Below are positions 38,918 through 51,335 of a DNA stretch of 64,000 bases, one piece after another. The stretch comes from Anthracocystis setariae (Eukaryota; Basidiomycota; Ustilaginomycetes; Ustilaginales; Ustilaginaceae): positions 124,001 through 188,000 of the forward strand of contig CAKMXJ010000003.1 of the NCBI GenBank assembly GCA_928724745.1. The letters are read 5' to 3'. Positions within the stretch are counted from its first letter, which is position 1; every line of letters starts with the position of its first letter. Position numbers and translations under genes: made by a program. The notes beneath the pieces are model-generated. The model saw only the letters and a program-made list of their open reading frames with translations. It made no database searches and was not told the origin of the DNA.

Positions 38918-41900
38918 ATCGTTCGTTCTGGATCTTGAACCAGTCTCTGTTGCTCTTGTTCTACATTCTCATTCCTGTATCTCGTTCGTCTTTGATTGGC
39001 GACATTCAACGCGATGAAGGCTCGGGGCTGGCCCCAGCTTCTCCACACACTTGCAACACAGCTGGCTGAGTCGACCCAGAAGACCACGATCTGAAGAGGT
39101 CGTCGCCACGTCAACGTGGGCCGAAATGAGATCCGACTTTGACACGACTGCGTTAGAGGTCTTCTGCGTAATCGCGCACAGCATCCGCGGGCGAGGCGCA
39201 CTTTCTTGCCTGAAGCAACAACTCGACTCATGTGTTCCAGTGTGCTGTGCGTCGTCACGCTGTACCGACACCGTAGTTTGGGTCGTTGTACAGCACGGCA
39301 CGGCATTGCATGCGAAGACGGCAAAGGTTTGCAGCTGCAGAAATTGAAATGCGAGGCGGGGCGTTCAAGCGAGCGCTCGAGCGATTTTTTGGTTGGGCCG
39401 CCTAACTTCTTTTTTGTTTTTTTCACGCCGATGCTAACTTGGCCTCGTCTTCTCCCGAGCTTCAGCATCCGGAATGATTGGCCACCGAAGCGCGCTTTGC
39501 TCTATCAGGCGATGAGTTGCTCAGGTGAGGCTTGGCGCGGTATCGGACACGAGACGATAGCTTGGCAAGCATGGATTCCCGAGGAGCGGACGGTCCATCG
39601 CGACTTTCTTTATTCTGTATCTTGGAACACCTCTTGCGGGACCCAGTGTAGGGAGGCTGGCTTCGGTCCCAAGGCCAGAGGAGAGCAATGGAAACAGGTG
39701 TGAGATTATATAGCTTGGCTCGTGATCAACGGCACTAGCGTCTGAACCGAAGCGGAAGGCGCAGAAAACAGTTGGGACGCGGTATTGATCCTATACCACT
39801 GTCTTGGAGTCAGGAGGACAAGTGAAACTGGGTGTGCTCATATTTAAGTCATACAATCTGTACCGAGCTCAACAAAGCTATATGAAGAACAGCACCTTGG
39901 CCGGATGAAGGCGTTCCAGATGAAACGAAGCACTGGGCGTGGGGACGAATGCCAAGGCCCTGTGAAGGTGGCGTTGTAAACGGGCAAAGGTTCGGTCGAG
40001 CCGAAGTTGAGGGTCTGATCAAATCTCTCCTTTTGCTACCAATTGGCAGACGGAAAAGCCGTGATACGCAGCACGCTAGGTGACTCCTCCATCCACTTTG
40101 ATGCTTGTCGAAACCAATCACACACCCATGATACTGGAGACGATGTCAAGCCCAGTGAAGGAGTTAGTGAATCTGGGGTTTACTTAGCGATAGCGCGCGC
40201 GAGAAAAAGAGAGAGAGAGAGAGAGCAGGAAGAACTTGGAGCACGCGGTCGTGGGACTCCTTGCGATTCGCTTAAGGGCTGGTCTCGAAGCTTTCCAATT
40301 TGCAGGGACACGGGTCTCACACAGAAACACAGAGGGTCACTGTGTGAAGACGATACGGGTGTCTCTGGCTCTGCGACAAGGTCGTTCGTTGGACCATTCG
40401 TATTGACTTGGCTTTGCTTGTTGAGCAATCTGTCTGGAGCCAAGATGATTTTCGCAGGGAGCCCCCACAGAGAGAGCAGGCATCAGACACAAGTCAGACC
40501 CTGAAGATGCAATCTCGAAATGTGAGGGTCTCTGGAAGTTTGATTGATGCTGTTAAGCCATAGATCGGCACAACCCAAGACACGTTGAAACAAAAGCTCG
40601 GAGCGGAGCGGAGGTTCTGCGATGTGATGTCATGCCTTGGTTTGCTTGCATCGGACGAGTGTAGGGCTTTTTGCAGCTGCCATCGGAAATTTTTCAAGAA
40701 ATTTGGAAAAAAGGGGTTAGCTCGCCATCGTGGAGAGTTTTGTCACAGTATGCGATTGTGCATCGAGACGTGTTGGGCAGGCGTAACTTCGTCATGTTGT
40801 CAACCGATGCACAGACGTGATCGGACAGGAGCGAATGGCGTCGAGATGTGCACACAGTTAAACGACACACCGTATACCGAGAATAGCTACTCGGCGTCCG
40901 AAAATGAGAACCCCGTCGATGTCAGCATGGCAGTTTTCGGAGGTCAAGATCTTAGCGTTGACAAGCCAGGAAGGGGGTACAAAGCAGGGTGCACCTCCTT
41001 ATTTCTGAGCAAAACCCTGCGGCAAGTGCAGCATTCCATCGTTATGAATCGGGGAGGCCGACGCCGCTGAAATTTATTCTTAGACTCGAGGAGAAGGCGG
41101 TGTTGAGACCACGCATTATTCAAACGATCCCCCAAGATCGATCTGACCAGAACCAATGTAACCGCCCTCGCACACATGGCAACGATCACTCGGACCTCTC
41201 GGACTTTGTCGTCATCGTTGCCGTAGTTAGAAGCGGAAAGCTAGATTGCACTGTATAGCGGAGTCGTCATCCATGCACCGGGTAAGCAAACATGAACTGC
41301 ATTGGTACACATCGAAGCATGGGAAACGTTCTCGGTCAACTTTCTCAGGTAACACACAGTAGTAGGATGCCGATCGGACCGAAAATGTGGATTCACCTGC
41401 TCTGTACGGGATGTCGTGAAAGGGGCTTTCAGCCGAAGTCGAGGAAGACCATCAAGCAGAGCGACTTTTCCACCTGATCGACCCAAGGCGAGATTGAAAA
41501 CAGCCAAGACCCACAGCAGGGTAGAATCCGGTATGTGGCTGGAATGCTCTTCTTGCTGTTCCGAGACAGTGACAGCAATGTGCTTCCGATCTGCGCTATC
41601 GGCGACGGCATCCGGAGCGGTTGAAAGCTATCGAATGCAGCGGCTTTCCGCTAAACAACTGGAGGAAAGAGGTGGTGCAATTCGTTGCTCATTTCACACT
41701 GCGGTACGGTAGGGTTCGAATACGGTAACCGAGATTTCGTCTTTTGCTTCCTTTTCGGGCAGCAGCTTTCAAATCGAACTTGGCGATCTTCTCGCTGGGC
41801 CTGTAGGCTGCGATGTTAGGAGATCATGCAATAGACGCGACGTGCACCCAGGACTTTTGGATTCTGCACCGAGACCATTCCATGGGACAGGCGCCTGCCG

Positions 41901-44364
41901 GTTTCAAACCTGCATCGTCCGATGACAGCAACCGCCGAGCTTAGCTACTCGAGCCCAAGCAAGAAAAAGCATCCATCCAACTGGATTGTCAGATCCTACA
42001 GTATGTACTGTAGTGTGCAGACTGCAATCGGCCAGCTTGATGACTGCGATTGCATTCTGGACCATGCCTAGATCAGTTGAATCCCGTGCGGTCCTGTAAC
42101 GAAGCTGGTCCTTCCTAGCCGCTTCTTCGGTCATCAGGAGCGCAGTACTCAAAACCCTCTCCTTGGAACCAAAGATCGGCCGTTCCACCTGGCGTAAGCG
42201 AGTCAATCACACATGGCTTCGAGAGGATTTTCAAAAGAAGCGCAATCGGTGACCCTCACGCTCATAAGCATGAGGGAGGCTGACAAGGTTTTGCGTCGCT
42301 GATCGTATGATCAACATTGTAGCTAGACTTGGTCATAGGCTGGAACCAGGAGGGAAAAAGTAGTTGGCCTTTGCAAGGAATGGAATGCGGACGGCGCAAG
42401 CATTGTACACGGCAAAGTGACATTCCGATGAGGAAGGGGTCTGGCTATCTGTAGCACCAGCTGAGACTCTGCATTCGTAGGTAGAAGAAAAACAAAGTTA
42501 GCATGCGTTTCCATGGTAGAGAGTGTTCGTATCCGAGGAGCTTCTTCCATTCAGGGTTTATTGAATCCGTCCGTAGTCGCGGCACGGAATGGCATGAACT
42601 GGCAAAACAGGCACTAAAGGGCTGCATGCGTGGATCAGAACGGCAACAAAAGATCATGCGTTGGTAGAAAACGAAGTCATCGACAGTGACATCGTCCGAC
42701 GGAGAGACGAAAGCGACAACGCTATTTTGAAAGGTCGAGTAGAGAGACCCAGACCAGGTTCAATGCAATGAAGTGATGACTGACCCTGTAGATCTTCATC
42801 CGGTTCGGTCGCTCGTGTTTTTCGCAGCTCCTGTCTCAATCCTGGCGATCTTGCCAGATTTACATTATATTGGCTGGATTCCAGGGTAAATCACTGTTCA
42901 GTCCAGCCACTGTCCTGTACCTGTACAGTAATAATCGGGCCATCCAACTCCCGCTCGTGCTTGGCAGTGTCGCATGCAGGTTCGAGTTTGCGCGAACCTT
43001 TTTTTTTTTTTTTTTATACACACTGTGGCTTTGTTCCTAGTTACTGTACGCCGGCGCGATCAATGCTGTTCAGTACAGCACAGTACAATACATGAGAGGT
43101 TACTACAGTGCCTGCGTTGGAGGCGGCAGGTGCAAAAGAAGGAAAAAAAAATCAGTGGCTTGCAGGTCTGTCTAGGATCTGTCATTTTGGCTTTGAAGAA
43201 AGAAGAAATTGAGAGAGGCATGCAAGACTCTACTCTACACTACTATTTATCGGGCCAAGGTGACATGGAATTTGGAGTGGAGCTTTGCGCACCCAGAATG
43301 CCCTCTCAGCCAAGAGAGGCACGCGTTTGCTGCTTTTGTGGAAAAACTAGGTCCGGATCGGGGAGGCGGGAGACCCGAGGCGGGAAGCGTATTCCACTGC
43401 TGCGGATGCACGAAACACATACCGTTTTGTATTTCGCAGCAGCGTTGTTGGACTTCCCCGCTTGCTGTGGCTTGGTTGACTTCCAGTACAGTAGTGTTCC
43501 CGTGTTCATCCATGCCAGACGAGCCATATGCTTGCTTGTCCGGCTACAGTATCCTGCTGAGAGACTTTACACCATGCATGCTGTTCTCTCCAAAACTGTC
43601 TACTTTTGCCGCATGTGATGGACCCTATACAGATAGTTCATCCGCTCTATACAGCTCTAAATGCAGGGTCGGAAGCGGCGGTGCATTGCTCGAGTTGAGT
43701 TTATCCCCCCATCTTCATCGTCTTGCACCATAGACGGGTCCAGTGTCCAAAAAGCGGGGAAGGCAGAGAATTACAGCTAATGGCTAAGACCATTGTCGCT
43801 TGATCTTAGACACTATTTTTCTCAGCAGCTTGGCGCTACCAGGATTGGCCGTCAAATGTCGAAGAAGTTGGCCGTTTCATGTAGTAACCAACATGAGCTC
43901 ACTTGTGGCTGGATTTTGTGGTGGAGCATGTTAATCAGCCGAGCGTATCGGTCAGCCTCATTCCTCCTTTCCTTGCTATCCGTCCCCACACTTGCCTTTC
44001 TTGGGCTACATGTGAAACGGACATCCCGAGTTGCTGTTGCTGCTTGTGGGTCACCATCGACCATGGCGGATGCGTGGTGGATGTGCGCCTCCCTGCTGGA
44101 AAAACTGGAATGAAGAGGCAAAACTCCACCAAACGGACCAGAAAAAAATACACAACCCAAACGCGTGAAGCGAATGCCGGAAGAACCCACCACGCGCTCT
44201 CCTTCCAAGAGAGGCAGAAACCCAAGAAAAGCGATTTGACGACTAGTTCAGCGAGAATCAATTCTGGGTGCGATCATGCTGCAACTAGCTAAGTCATTGC
44301 GACATTCTGCATCGAGGTTTTTCTCAGATCTAGCATATTCCGCGCCCTGGCTAAGACACCGCCC

Positions 44365-44382
44365 GTGTGTGTGTGTGTGTGT
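44365..44382. repeat. GT dinucleotide repeat
   Basis: About nine GT units in non-coding DNA. Confidence 0.85.
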
Positions 44383-45420
44383 GGCATTCACCATCCCACA
44401 GACAGACAGACTAACTATCCAGAGTAGACAGAGTGTGCAATACTGTACTGATCTACAGAGTAGTCTCGAGTCGGGCCTCCCGCGCCTCCCGCCATTGAAC
44501 ATAGCAACAATTGCTTCCCCGACCTCTCGTCCGCCTCGCTCCGTGCCTCGCCCTTTTGTGTGTGTCCGCGATTTGAATTGGCTGAAGGCGCCGACCCTGC
44601 CCGTCGTGGAGACGACTTCGCATTCAGAGAAGGAAAGCAACGCACGCCGATGAAGCGACGACGATCAACGAGCACGTTTAAGCCTCTAGCACACCTTGTA
44701 AGCCTCCGATGATTGCCTCATTTGTTTCTGTGATGGCTGCTATGGTGTCTTGCTTGCCCCTGTTCTTCCAAGGTGGCCAGAGGGGTGACGAATAGGGTCC
44801 TGATTGGTTTCAATCGGCACACACGACTGTCAACTACAACTACAGTCATCACACCAGCGCGGACATCGCCACAAACAAGCCAGAAAAAGATACAGGAAAA
44901 AAAAAAAGCGGAACGACGCTTTGGGTCGAACGAGCAGTGCAGTGGAGTGCAGTGGAGCGCGAAGGCAGAGAGGGTAAGGGGTGCGGTAGATCCGTTAGAA
45001 TTTGTGGAATCGTCGAGACCAGCGAAGAAAGAAAGCAGTCAGCGACGCCATGCAGTCAGGTGCCCGTGGCGCGGCAAGGGTGTTGCGCCGGATTTCCATT
45101 CTGGATGCGCAACGACTGCTGGGCTGCTGGGCTGCAGTGCGGCAGTGGTGGTGGTCGGCAGTCAGCGATCAGAACATGTCGCAAGATGTGTCGAAATGCC
45201 AAGCTGGGTGTTTTCTGCAGTCCGATCTGCGTTCATAATTTTCCGGGCATCGTTGGTGATTGGCGCAGGCGGCCGCTCTCTCTCTCTCTTTCTATTTCTC
45301 TTTCACTTTCCCTCTCCCTCTGCCTGTGCTGCAAGGCGATGCTGCCTACCTGATTTTGATGCAGCCAACGCAGGCAGGTGGGCCAATGTCCCCGCCCCAC
45401 CGTGTGTTGCGTTGTGTTGT

Positions 45421-45445
45421 AGCATAGCATAGCATAGCATAGCAT
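45421..45445. repeat. AGCAT pentamer tandem repeat
   Basis: Five exact copies in non-coding DNA. Confidence 0.9.
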
Positions 45446-45800
45446 TTCTGCTCCAAAAAAAAAAAGCCTAGGTTTGGCTGTTACGCATGGTAATTGTTGG
45501 TTTGTCGCTTCATTGCCTAGCAATCGGCTCGGTCCGCATCAAAGCAGCACCGCTTCTCTCAGCAGATTCGTCAGTCAAAGGACGTCGGATTATTTTAGAT
45601 AACCCCTTCTTGTTGAATGCGAGCCATTTCGGGAGTTCCGGATGCTTCGAGACAGCCTCCTCCTTGCTTGCCCTTTCGTTCAGGTCCCCCACTCGTTCCT
45701 ACATCGACAACGATTGCCTTGATTCCTCCAACTCTTTTGCCTTGCATTCGCATCATATACCACTCACTCCAGTCCAGTCCAAGCCCGCAGATTGATAGCA

Positions 45801-45842
45801 GCGACGACGACGACCACCACCACCACCACCACCGCCGCCGCG
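45801..45842. repeat. CGA/CCA/CCG triplet repeat
   Basis: Runs of CGA, then CCA, then CCG triplets, upstream of the RhoGEF start. Confidence 0.85.
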
Positions 45843-46594
45843 TCGCCGTCTCTGCCACCAAGCAAAGGTGTAGCTGGTTGCTTCCATTAGTCAGAGGGCT
45901 CAGAGCAAAGTACTACAACAGTCTTTTTCACCCCACACGTAGCAACTCATCCTCGTCATCCTTCCAGTCTTTACACTTCTCTTTTTTGACCAACTCTGGA
46001 CCGGCACGCTCCCCCTTGCAATCTCATTTAGCGGCCTTCACCTTTCTACCCACCATTGCACCATCTGCTCCATCTCGATTTCGAGTCCTACATCCTCCTA
46101 ATTCCTAGCAGCATCTCAGCAGGGCCCCCACAGCACTTCAAGCAGCCTAGACAAAATCGGATCGTCTTTGCTGCAATTTCGTCGCTGCACTCTCCCCAAC
46201 CGCTCAGGAGGCGACATGACAATCTCAACTTGAACCCTTTGTACCCGAAAGTACCCAGCTACCCAGCCACCCGCTCCGCTCCGCTCTACGCCGGCTGCGC
46301 GTCGTTACAGAGCAGACTTTTTCGAACAAGCACGCGCATCGATCTCTCAGCGCATTGTCCATTCCGCCTCCTACAAACCTTAACTCTCTTCAAGCCCAAT
46401 CAACGTTCATTTCGAGCTTGCGCATTTGCTGAGCCTGCAACTCAGCTTCCTCTTTCGTCTCGTCTGTCAAAAGTCGCAGCGGCACCGTGCACGGATCCCA
46501 TCGGACAAAACAGCGCTTGCAGGAGCACCAGAGAAGAACGTCTCATCCTGACCAGCCAGCCTTTTCTCTGCTCAAATCAAGAAGCTAGCTCGTC

Positions 46595-46632
46595 CTCTCG
46601 CCTCTTGCCTCTCGCCTCTCGCCTCTCGCCTC
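46595..46632. repeat. CTCGCCT heptamer repeat in RhoGEF leader
   Basis: About five near-exact pyrimidine-rich heptamers end some 20 bases before the ATG at 46654, so they should lie in the 5' UTR. Confidence 0.8.
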
Positions 46633-46653
46633 CAAGAAGCGTGCAATCTGCTG

Positions 46654-49600
46654 ATGCTGGCATTCGCATCATCAAGTAGCAGCTCGCACATGAGTGTCGG
46701 TCAGATGGATGCTCCTTCCAGCTCCCAGCAGCGTCTCACAAAGGCAGACAAGATCTTCCACCCCATCGCCTTTCCGACCTCCTCCTGCACTTCGGTCGAT
46801 ACTCTTGGCAGTGATGCCCAAGAAGCAGTGAGCAGGTCTAGTGGTTCCTCGTCCCAGGCTTCGCCTGCAATGTCGACACCACGCGCCAGCTCGCCGAGCC
46901 AGGGCGTACCATCCCACAACCGCAGCCTCGCCCGTAAGGCTATAGAACGATCGACACGCGAGAGCACAGGAAGCTCTACTGCTCGCCCCACCTCCGTTTC
47001 CGAGAACGCTCTTTCGGCTTGCATAGCTGGTCTTGCCTTGCAGGTTCAATCTGCTGTCTCACGAAACGTCACAGGTCCTTTGGTCGAGGTTTTGACTGCT
47101 GCGGAGGCGGCCAACGCTCTGCATCACGTTGAGCTCGACCAGCACAACGAAAATGAACAGGGTGCCGAGGTGGCGAGATCCTCGCACTATGCCACTGCGC
47201 TCACTTCGCCAGCGATCTCACCAAGCGAAATTCTGGACGAAGAAGCCGTTGCAGCACAGCTCGGTTCGGTGCAGTCGAGCAACAGTGGGGCCTTGCCGAT
47301 CACGGGCGCCGATGCTCATTCTCCTGTTGCCGCAGCAAAGTTGCGAGAGCAGGAAACCAGCAGCGAGAGCAGCGGTACCGAAGCCTCAGCAGCACAGACA
47401 GACATCAGCCGCACGCCATCCACTTCCACCACCGGTTCGAGCCATGCAGGCAGTCTAGACACCGCCATCAGCTCCGTCCAGTCTAGAAACGAATTCGAGA
47501 AGAATTACAAGGCGCACATCGAGGAACAATCTGCAGACACTTTGCGAATCAACGTGGGGTACGACTCTAGCGTGCCTCCCAGCCAAGCTTCGCCCGCGTC
47601 TCTCAGTTCCGAGGCCGGTCATGAGCTTCTGCACTTCAACGCACCTGATGGCGCGGATGACTCCAACCTCGCCGAAGCAAAATACACAGCCGCCAAAGTT
47701 CGCCGTTATGCTGCGTTGCTCGAACTCATCGATACTGAGCGCAACTATGCCGACGATCTAGCTACCTTGGTCCTCGTCTTCTTCGACAATCTCAACATGA
47801 TGCCCTTTTTCAACGACCAGCCTGCTCGTCAGGCACTGGTCATGAGAAACTCGGAGGATCTTCTCCGCACGCACCAAAAGCTTTCGGCCAAGCTGGATCA
47901 CATCCTGATCAGCCTTGGCCTCCGCAAGTCGGCACAGTCCCGAGACTCAGGTGACAAGATGACCGAGCTCGAAAAGGCCTTGAGCCCTCAAGCTGACGAA
48001 GCTGTCGTTCGTGCTGCCAAGCTCTTCAACCAGATGATGCCCCAGCTGCAGAGCTACAAAGGTTTCTGCTCTCGCCACGGCGAGGCCCTTGCGCTGATTC
48101 GCGAAGCGGAGAAGCGGCATGCCGATTGGGATGCCTACGAAAGGCATTGCGCAGACATTCTGAAGCAGACTAGTCTCGCCCAGAAAGGGGCCTCTCGCCC
48201 ACCCTCAGCCAGCAGCACCCCAATCGTTTGGGCCCACAGTCCATCGTCGTACTTTACGCCCGTGGTCGCCTCTGCACCCTCTCCGACCCTTACTTCTCCT
48301 TCCACCTCAACCTTGACCACCGGCACCAACTCTGGTCCCAACAGCGCCTCGGTGACGCCTGGATCCGGCCCTTCACCTGCGCGTCAGAACTCATCCCGAC
48401 TTCTCTTCCGCGACTTCCTCATCAAGCCCATCCAGCGCCTCTGCCTATACCCTCTGGTGCTGCAGACATTGCAGAAGCACAGCACGGCCACTGGCGGCTC
48501 TGTGGACGAGCTCTCTCTGGCCATCTCGCTCATGAGGGAGGTCGCTGATCAGGTTGACGAGGCGGGGAAGCGCCGTGAGTCCGAGCTTCGCACCGACCTC
48601 ATCTCTTCACGCATTGAACCCAACCAGGGTGTGACGCTCTCGTTCCTTCGATCGCTCGGTGACTGTCAGCTGTCCGGAACACTTGACGTGCTTCATCATC
48701 ATCGTATTCTCAACCCGCTGACGGCGCCTTTGCGCTTCAAGTACTTTGGCGTTTTCATCTACCACAGCTTCTTGCTGATGGTCAAGGTGCGCAAAAATTC
48801 GACTTACGAATGCCGACACTGGTTCCCGCTCTGGGCAGCGCGCCTCTCTAACGTAGAGGAGGAAAGGAACCTCATTCCCAACTCTTTCCGCCTTTCGGTC
48901 AAGGACCACCACTTTGAGCTGGCCGCGTCGAATGCCAAGGAGAAGCAGCTCTGGATCGACATGCTCTCGCTCGCTATCTCGCGCGCCGCCTTCTCGCCCT
49001 CTGGCTCCGAGGCGGCTTTCCCTTGCAGCCTCTTCTTTGGCGATGCCGAAGACGGGGAATCTCTAGAGGAATCAGAGGCGCCCACGCCCAACGCTTCCCG
49101 ACCTGCAGAGTTCCAGGGCTACTTCGAGACACCCAAGGCAGGTACGGGCGATCCCTTGATGGAGTTCCTTGCCATGCACGCAGCGGGCGCGGCGCAGGCT
49201 ACCGGATCGAATCAGAAAGGCCAGCAATCGTCGGACGGACCATGGATGCCCACCGAGATCTTGCTGCGACATGCTTCTCCGAATTCTCGTGCTATCGTCG
49301 ATCGCGGGATGGTGCTCTCGGAATCCGTCATCTCTGCTCGGATCTCTCGAGACGGCGGCGCTCTGTCAACACTGTATGCTGCTTCTGGCTCCGGTATTGG
49401 CTCCGCGGTCGGTTCGTCGCTTGGTCTGAGCCGCCTCTCGGCCAAGGAGACTTCGGCTGTCAAGATCCAGCGACGAAAGAGCTGCGCAGGCTTGCTCGAG
49501 AATGCCGACGCGATCGAGGACCCGAACAACGTGGTCTTTACCGCCACGTTTGTGCAGCCGAGCTCACGTTCGCGCGCGTCGACACGACTGCAGCTTGACT

Positions 49601-50238
49601 CAACCAACAATGGAGAGGGCTGGAAGTCAACTCTTCGCAAGAAGGCCAACAGGGTGCGTCCTGCCTCCATCTTTGCCCCGCCGGGTCTCACTATCAACGC
49701 CGAAGGTCTGGCGAGCCCCACTTGGGGCCCAGGATCGGTCTCGACGCCTTCGTCCCCTACGCCTGCAACCCGCGAAGCGCTGGTGCACGAGTTTGGCGTC
49801 ACGATGCCCTTGAGCCCCACTTTCCGACCCACACCCGCGGGTACAGAGCCATCGTCTCTCTCGTTGACGTCGTCTCCTACCTCGGGTTCGACCTCGGCAG
49901 GCAACTCGACTGTCAATTTGCGTTCGCACGGCCTGATGCCAGCTCGCTCTCGCACAAGCTTGTACGGCATGAAGGACTCGCTGTCCACTGCGTTTGCCAA
50001 GAGGGGTCGCACGCGTTCCGTGATCGCACTTTCTAGTGATATTGAGGTTGCTGTCGATTTTGGCAGGAACTCGGTCCACTCGTCTGCGGCAGCCTCGCCC
50101 TTGGCCAGCGATCTGAGCTTACCTTTCGGCGAGGTCATTCAAAGCAACAGTCGCACTACATCGGATGAGAATATTCCCACGCAGCAGCAACAGCAGCAAC
50201 AACAACAACAACAACAGCAGCAGCAGCAACTATACCAA

Positions 50239-50274
<36 letters not shown>

Positions 50275-50937
50275 GGCCGAATTGGAGGTCGTCTGCGCAC
50301 TAACTCCATCACATCCGTGACAGGCTCGATTCGAAGAGTATTCACAAATTCTTCCTTCACCCCTCTGAACCACAAACGCCCTCAGAGCGATGCTGCAAAA
50401 GGCATGGCAGGCTCTGCACAACCTGAAAGGCAACTGGCCATGTCCTCCGGTCTTCGCACTCCGCTCACTGAGTTTGCACCTTCAACTGGTGAGCAACAAG
50501 CCGCCGATGGTTCTGTTCCGCCTCGCAAGGGAACTCTCCGCCGATCCAAGACCATGCTCAACTATTCCAAGAACTGGTTTCGTGCCGCAACGGCTACCAG
50601 TGTAGTCGGGCGGGTCGACGCCGAGGCTGCTGGGCCGAACGTGGACGCACCACTGTGTAGACAACCTTCCTTCAGGAGCGTTTCGAGCATGTCTGAGGAC
50701 GTGATCCTCGGAGCGACCAAGGGTGCAGCCGAGCCTGTGCGCACCTCTAGCGCTCCTGTGACCAGCCGGACGTCGAAATTCTTGGAGGGTTCGAGACGCG
50801 CGTCTGACACGAACCTTTCTGCGATCAGCGAAGGTGGTTCGCGCCAATCGTCCAGGAGCTTCAACCCACTCAGGTTTCTGCAAAACAACCGTCTTTCGCC
50901 GATGCCATCCAAGACGGGGTTGAATACCCGTGTTTAG
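46654..50937 (+). CDS. Rho guanine nucleotide exchange factor (DH-PH) with polyglutamine
   Basis: A 1427-aa protein. The disordered Ser-rich N-terminus (1-340) is followed by a DH domain (about 346-640) starting KVRRYAALLELIDTERNYAD, with the conserved core motif FLIKPIQRLCLYPLVLQTL, which activates Rho-type GTPases. Between these parts of the DH domain sits a Ser/Thr/Pro-rich insert of about 65 residues (about 512-578). A PH domain follows (about 671-775; GVFIYHSFLLMVKV and KEKQLWIDMLSLAI). The long Ser-rich C-terminus has two polyglutamine runs, Q16 (1177-1192) and Q12 (1195-1206), split by Leu-Tyr, and a short conserved-looking motif KGTLRRSKTMLNYSKNWF near 1290. Start: ATG 46654, with a second Met at codon 13. 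Likely roles are polarity, cytokinesis or morphogenesis; the target GTPase cannot be read from the sequence. Confidence 0.88.
50182..50271. repeat. CAG/CAA repeat encoding polyglutamine
   Basis: Sixteen Gln codons, then CTA TAC, then twelve Gln codons, with CAG and CAA mixed. The frame is kept throughout, and length variation between isolates is likely. Confidence 0.95.
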
Positions 50938-51335
50938 CAGCAAACCCACTTTTCAGCTTTTCAGCATCTCTCTCTTAGCATGATAATTGTTTCCGACACT
51001 TAGCACATTTGTATTTCTGCTCAATCATCGCACCGCCACATACAGTACGTGGCTGAATTGCATCTTGTTCGCTTTTTGTCTTGTCCGGCTTACGGTGCGG
51101 TGGTCGTGTGGGGGGTGTCAGTGTGTGTGTGGTGGTGGTGGTGGTGGTGGTGTCTTGTGCCTCGGAGACGTGGATATGGACGTACTGTACAGCAGAAAGG
51201 ACGAAAAAGTTGGATTACGTCAGCTGGCGGGTTGTGCGGAACTCGGCGCCTTATTCGGTCGAGTTTTCTCCACATGGTGCATGGCAGTTGATCTTGCAGG
51301 AACGACATCAAGGCCTCCATCGCATCCAAAAGGCA
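50938..51335. promoter_or_regulatory. Spacer and promoter region of the IMP1-like gene
   Basis: It has TACAGTACG (51041-51049), a GT/GGT repeat (51121-51152) and GTACTGTACAGC (51183-51192). The downstream frame is open through part of it but the residues are unconstrained. Confidence 0.45.
51121..51152. repeat. GT/GGT simple repeat
   Basis: GT dinucleotides turning into GGT triplets, upstream of the peptidase gene. Confidence 0.85.

Larger units (their letters stand above)
38918..46653. other. 7.7-kb gene-poor region upstream of the RhoGEF gene
   Basis: I can support no gene here. Open frames are short, overlap in several frames and show no motifs, signal peptides or convincing splice pairs. 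It holds many simple repeats: GA near 40207-40222, a T-run at 42999-43015, GT at 44365-44382, tandem AGCAT at 45421-45445, and CGA/CCA/CCG triplets at 45801-45842. It also holds a dense set of ACTGTAC-type words at 41996-42013, 42915-42930, 43041-43050, 43071-43091, 43483-43494 and 44441-44450. From about 45480 it becomes CT-rich and is probably promoter and long leader of the RhoGEF gene. No tRNA was found. Confidence 0.5.

Noticed and set aside
41690..41730. GGGTTCGAATAC resembling a tRNA T-arm
   Set aside because: The flanking bases do not pair as a T-stem and no D-arm or anticodon arm precedes it.
42974..43618. A 214-codon frame starting with a Phe-rich leader like a signal peptide
   Set aside because: The hydrophobic stretch is only translation of the T-run at 42999-43015; the rest has no motif.
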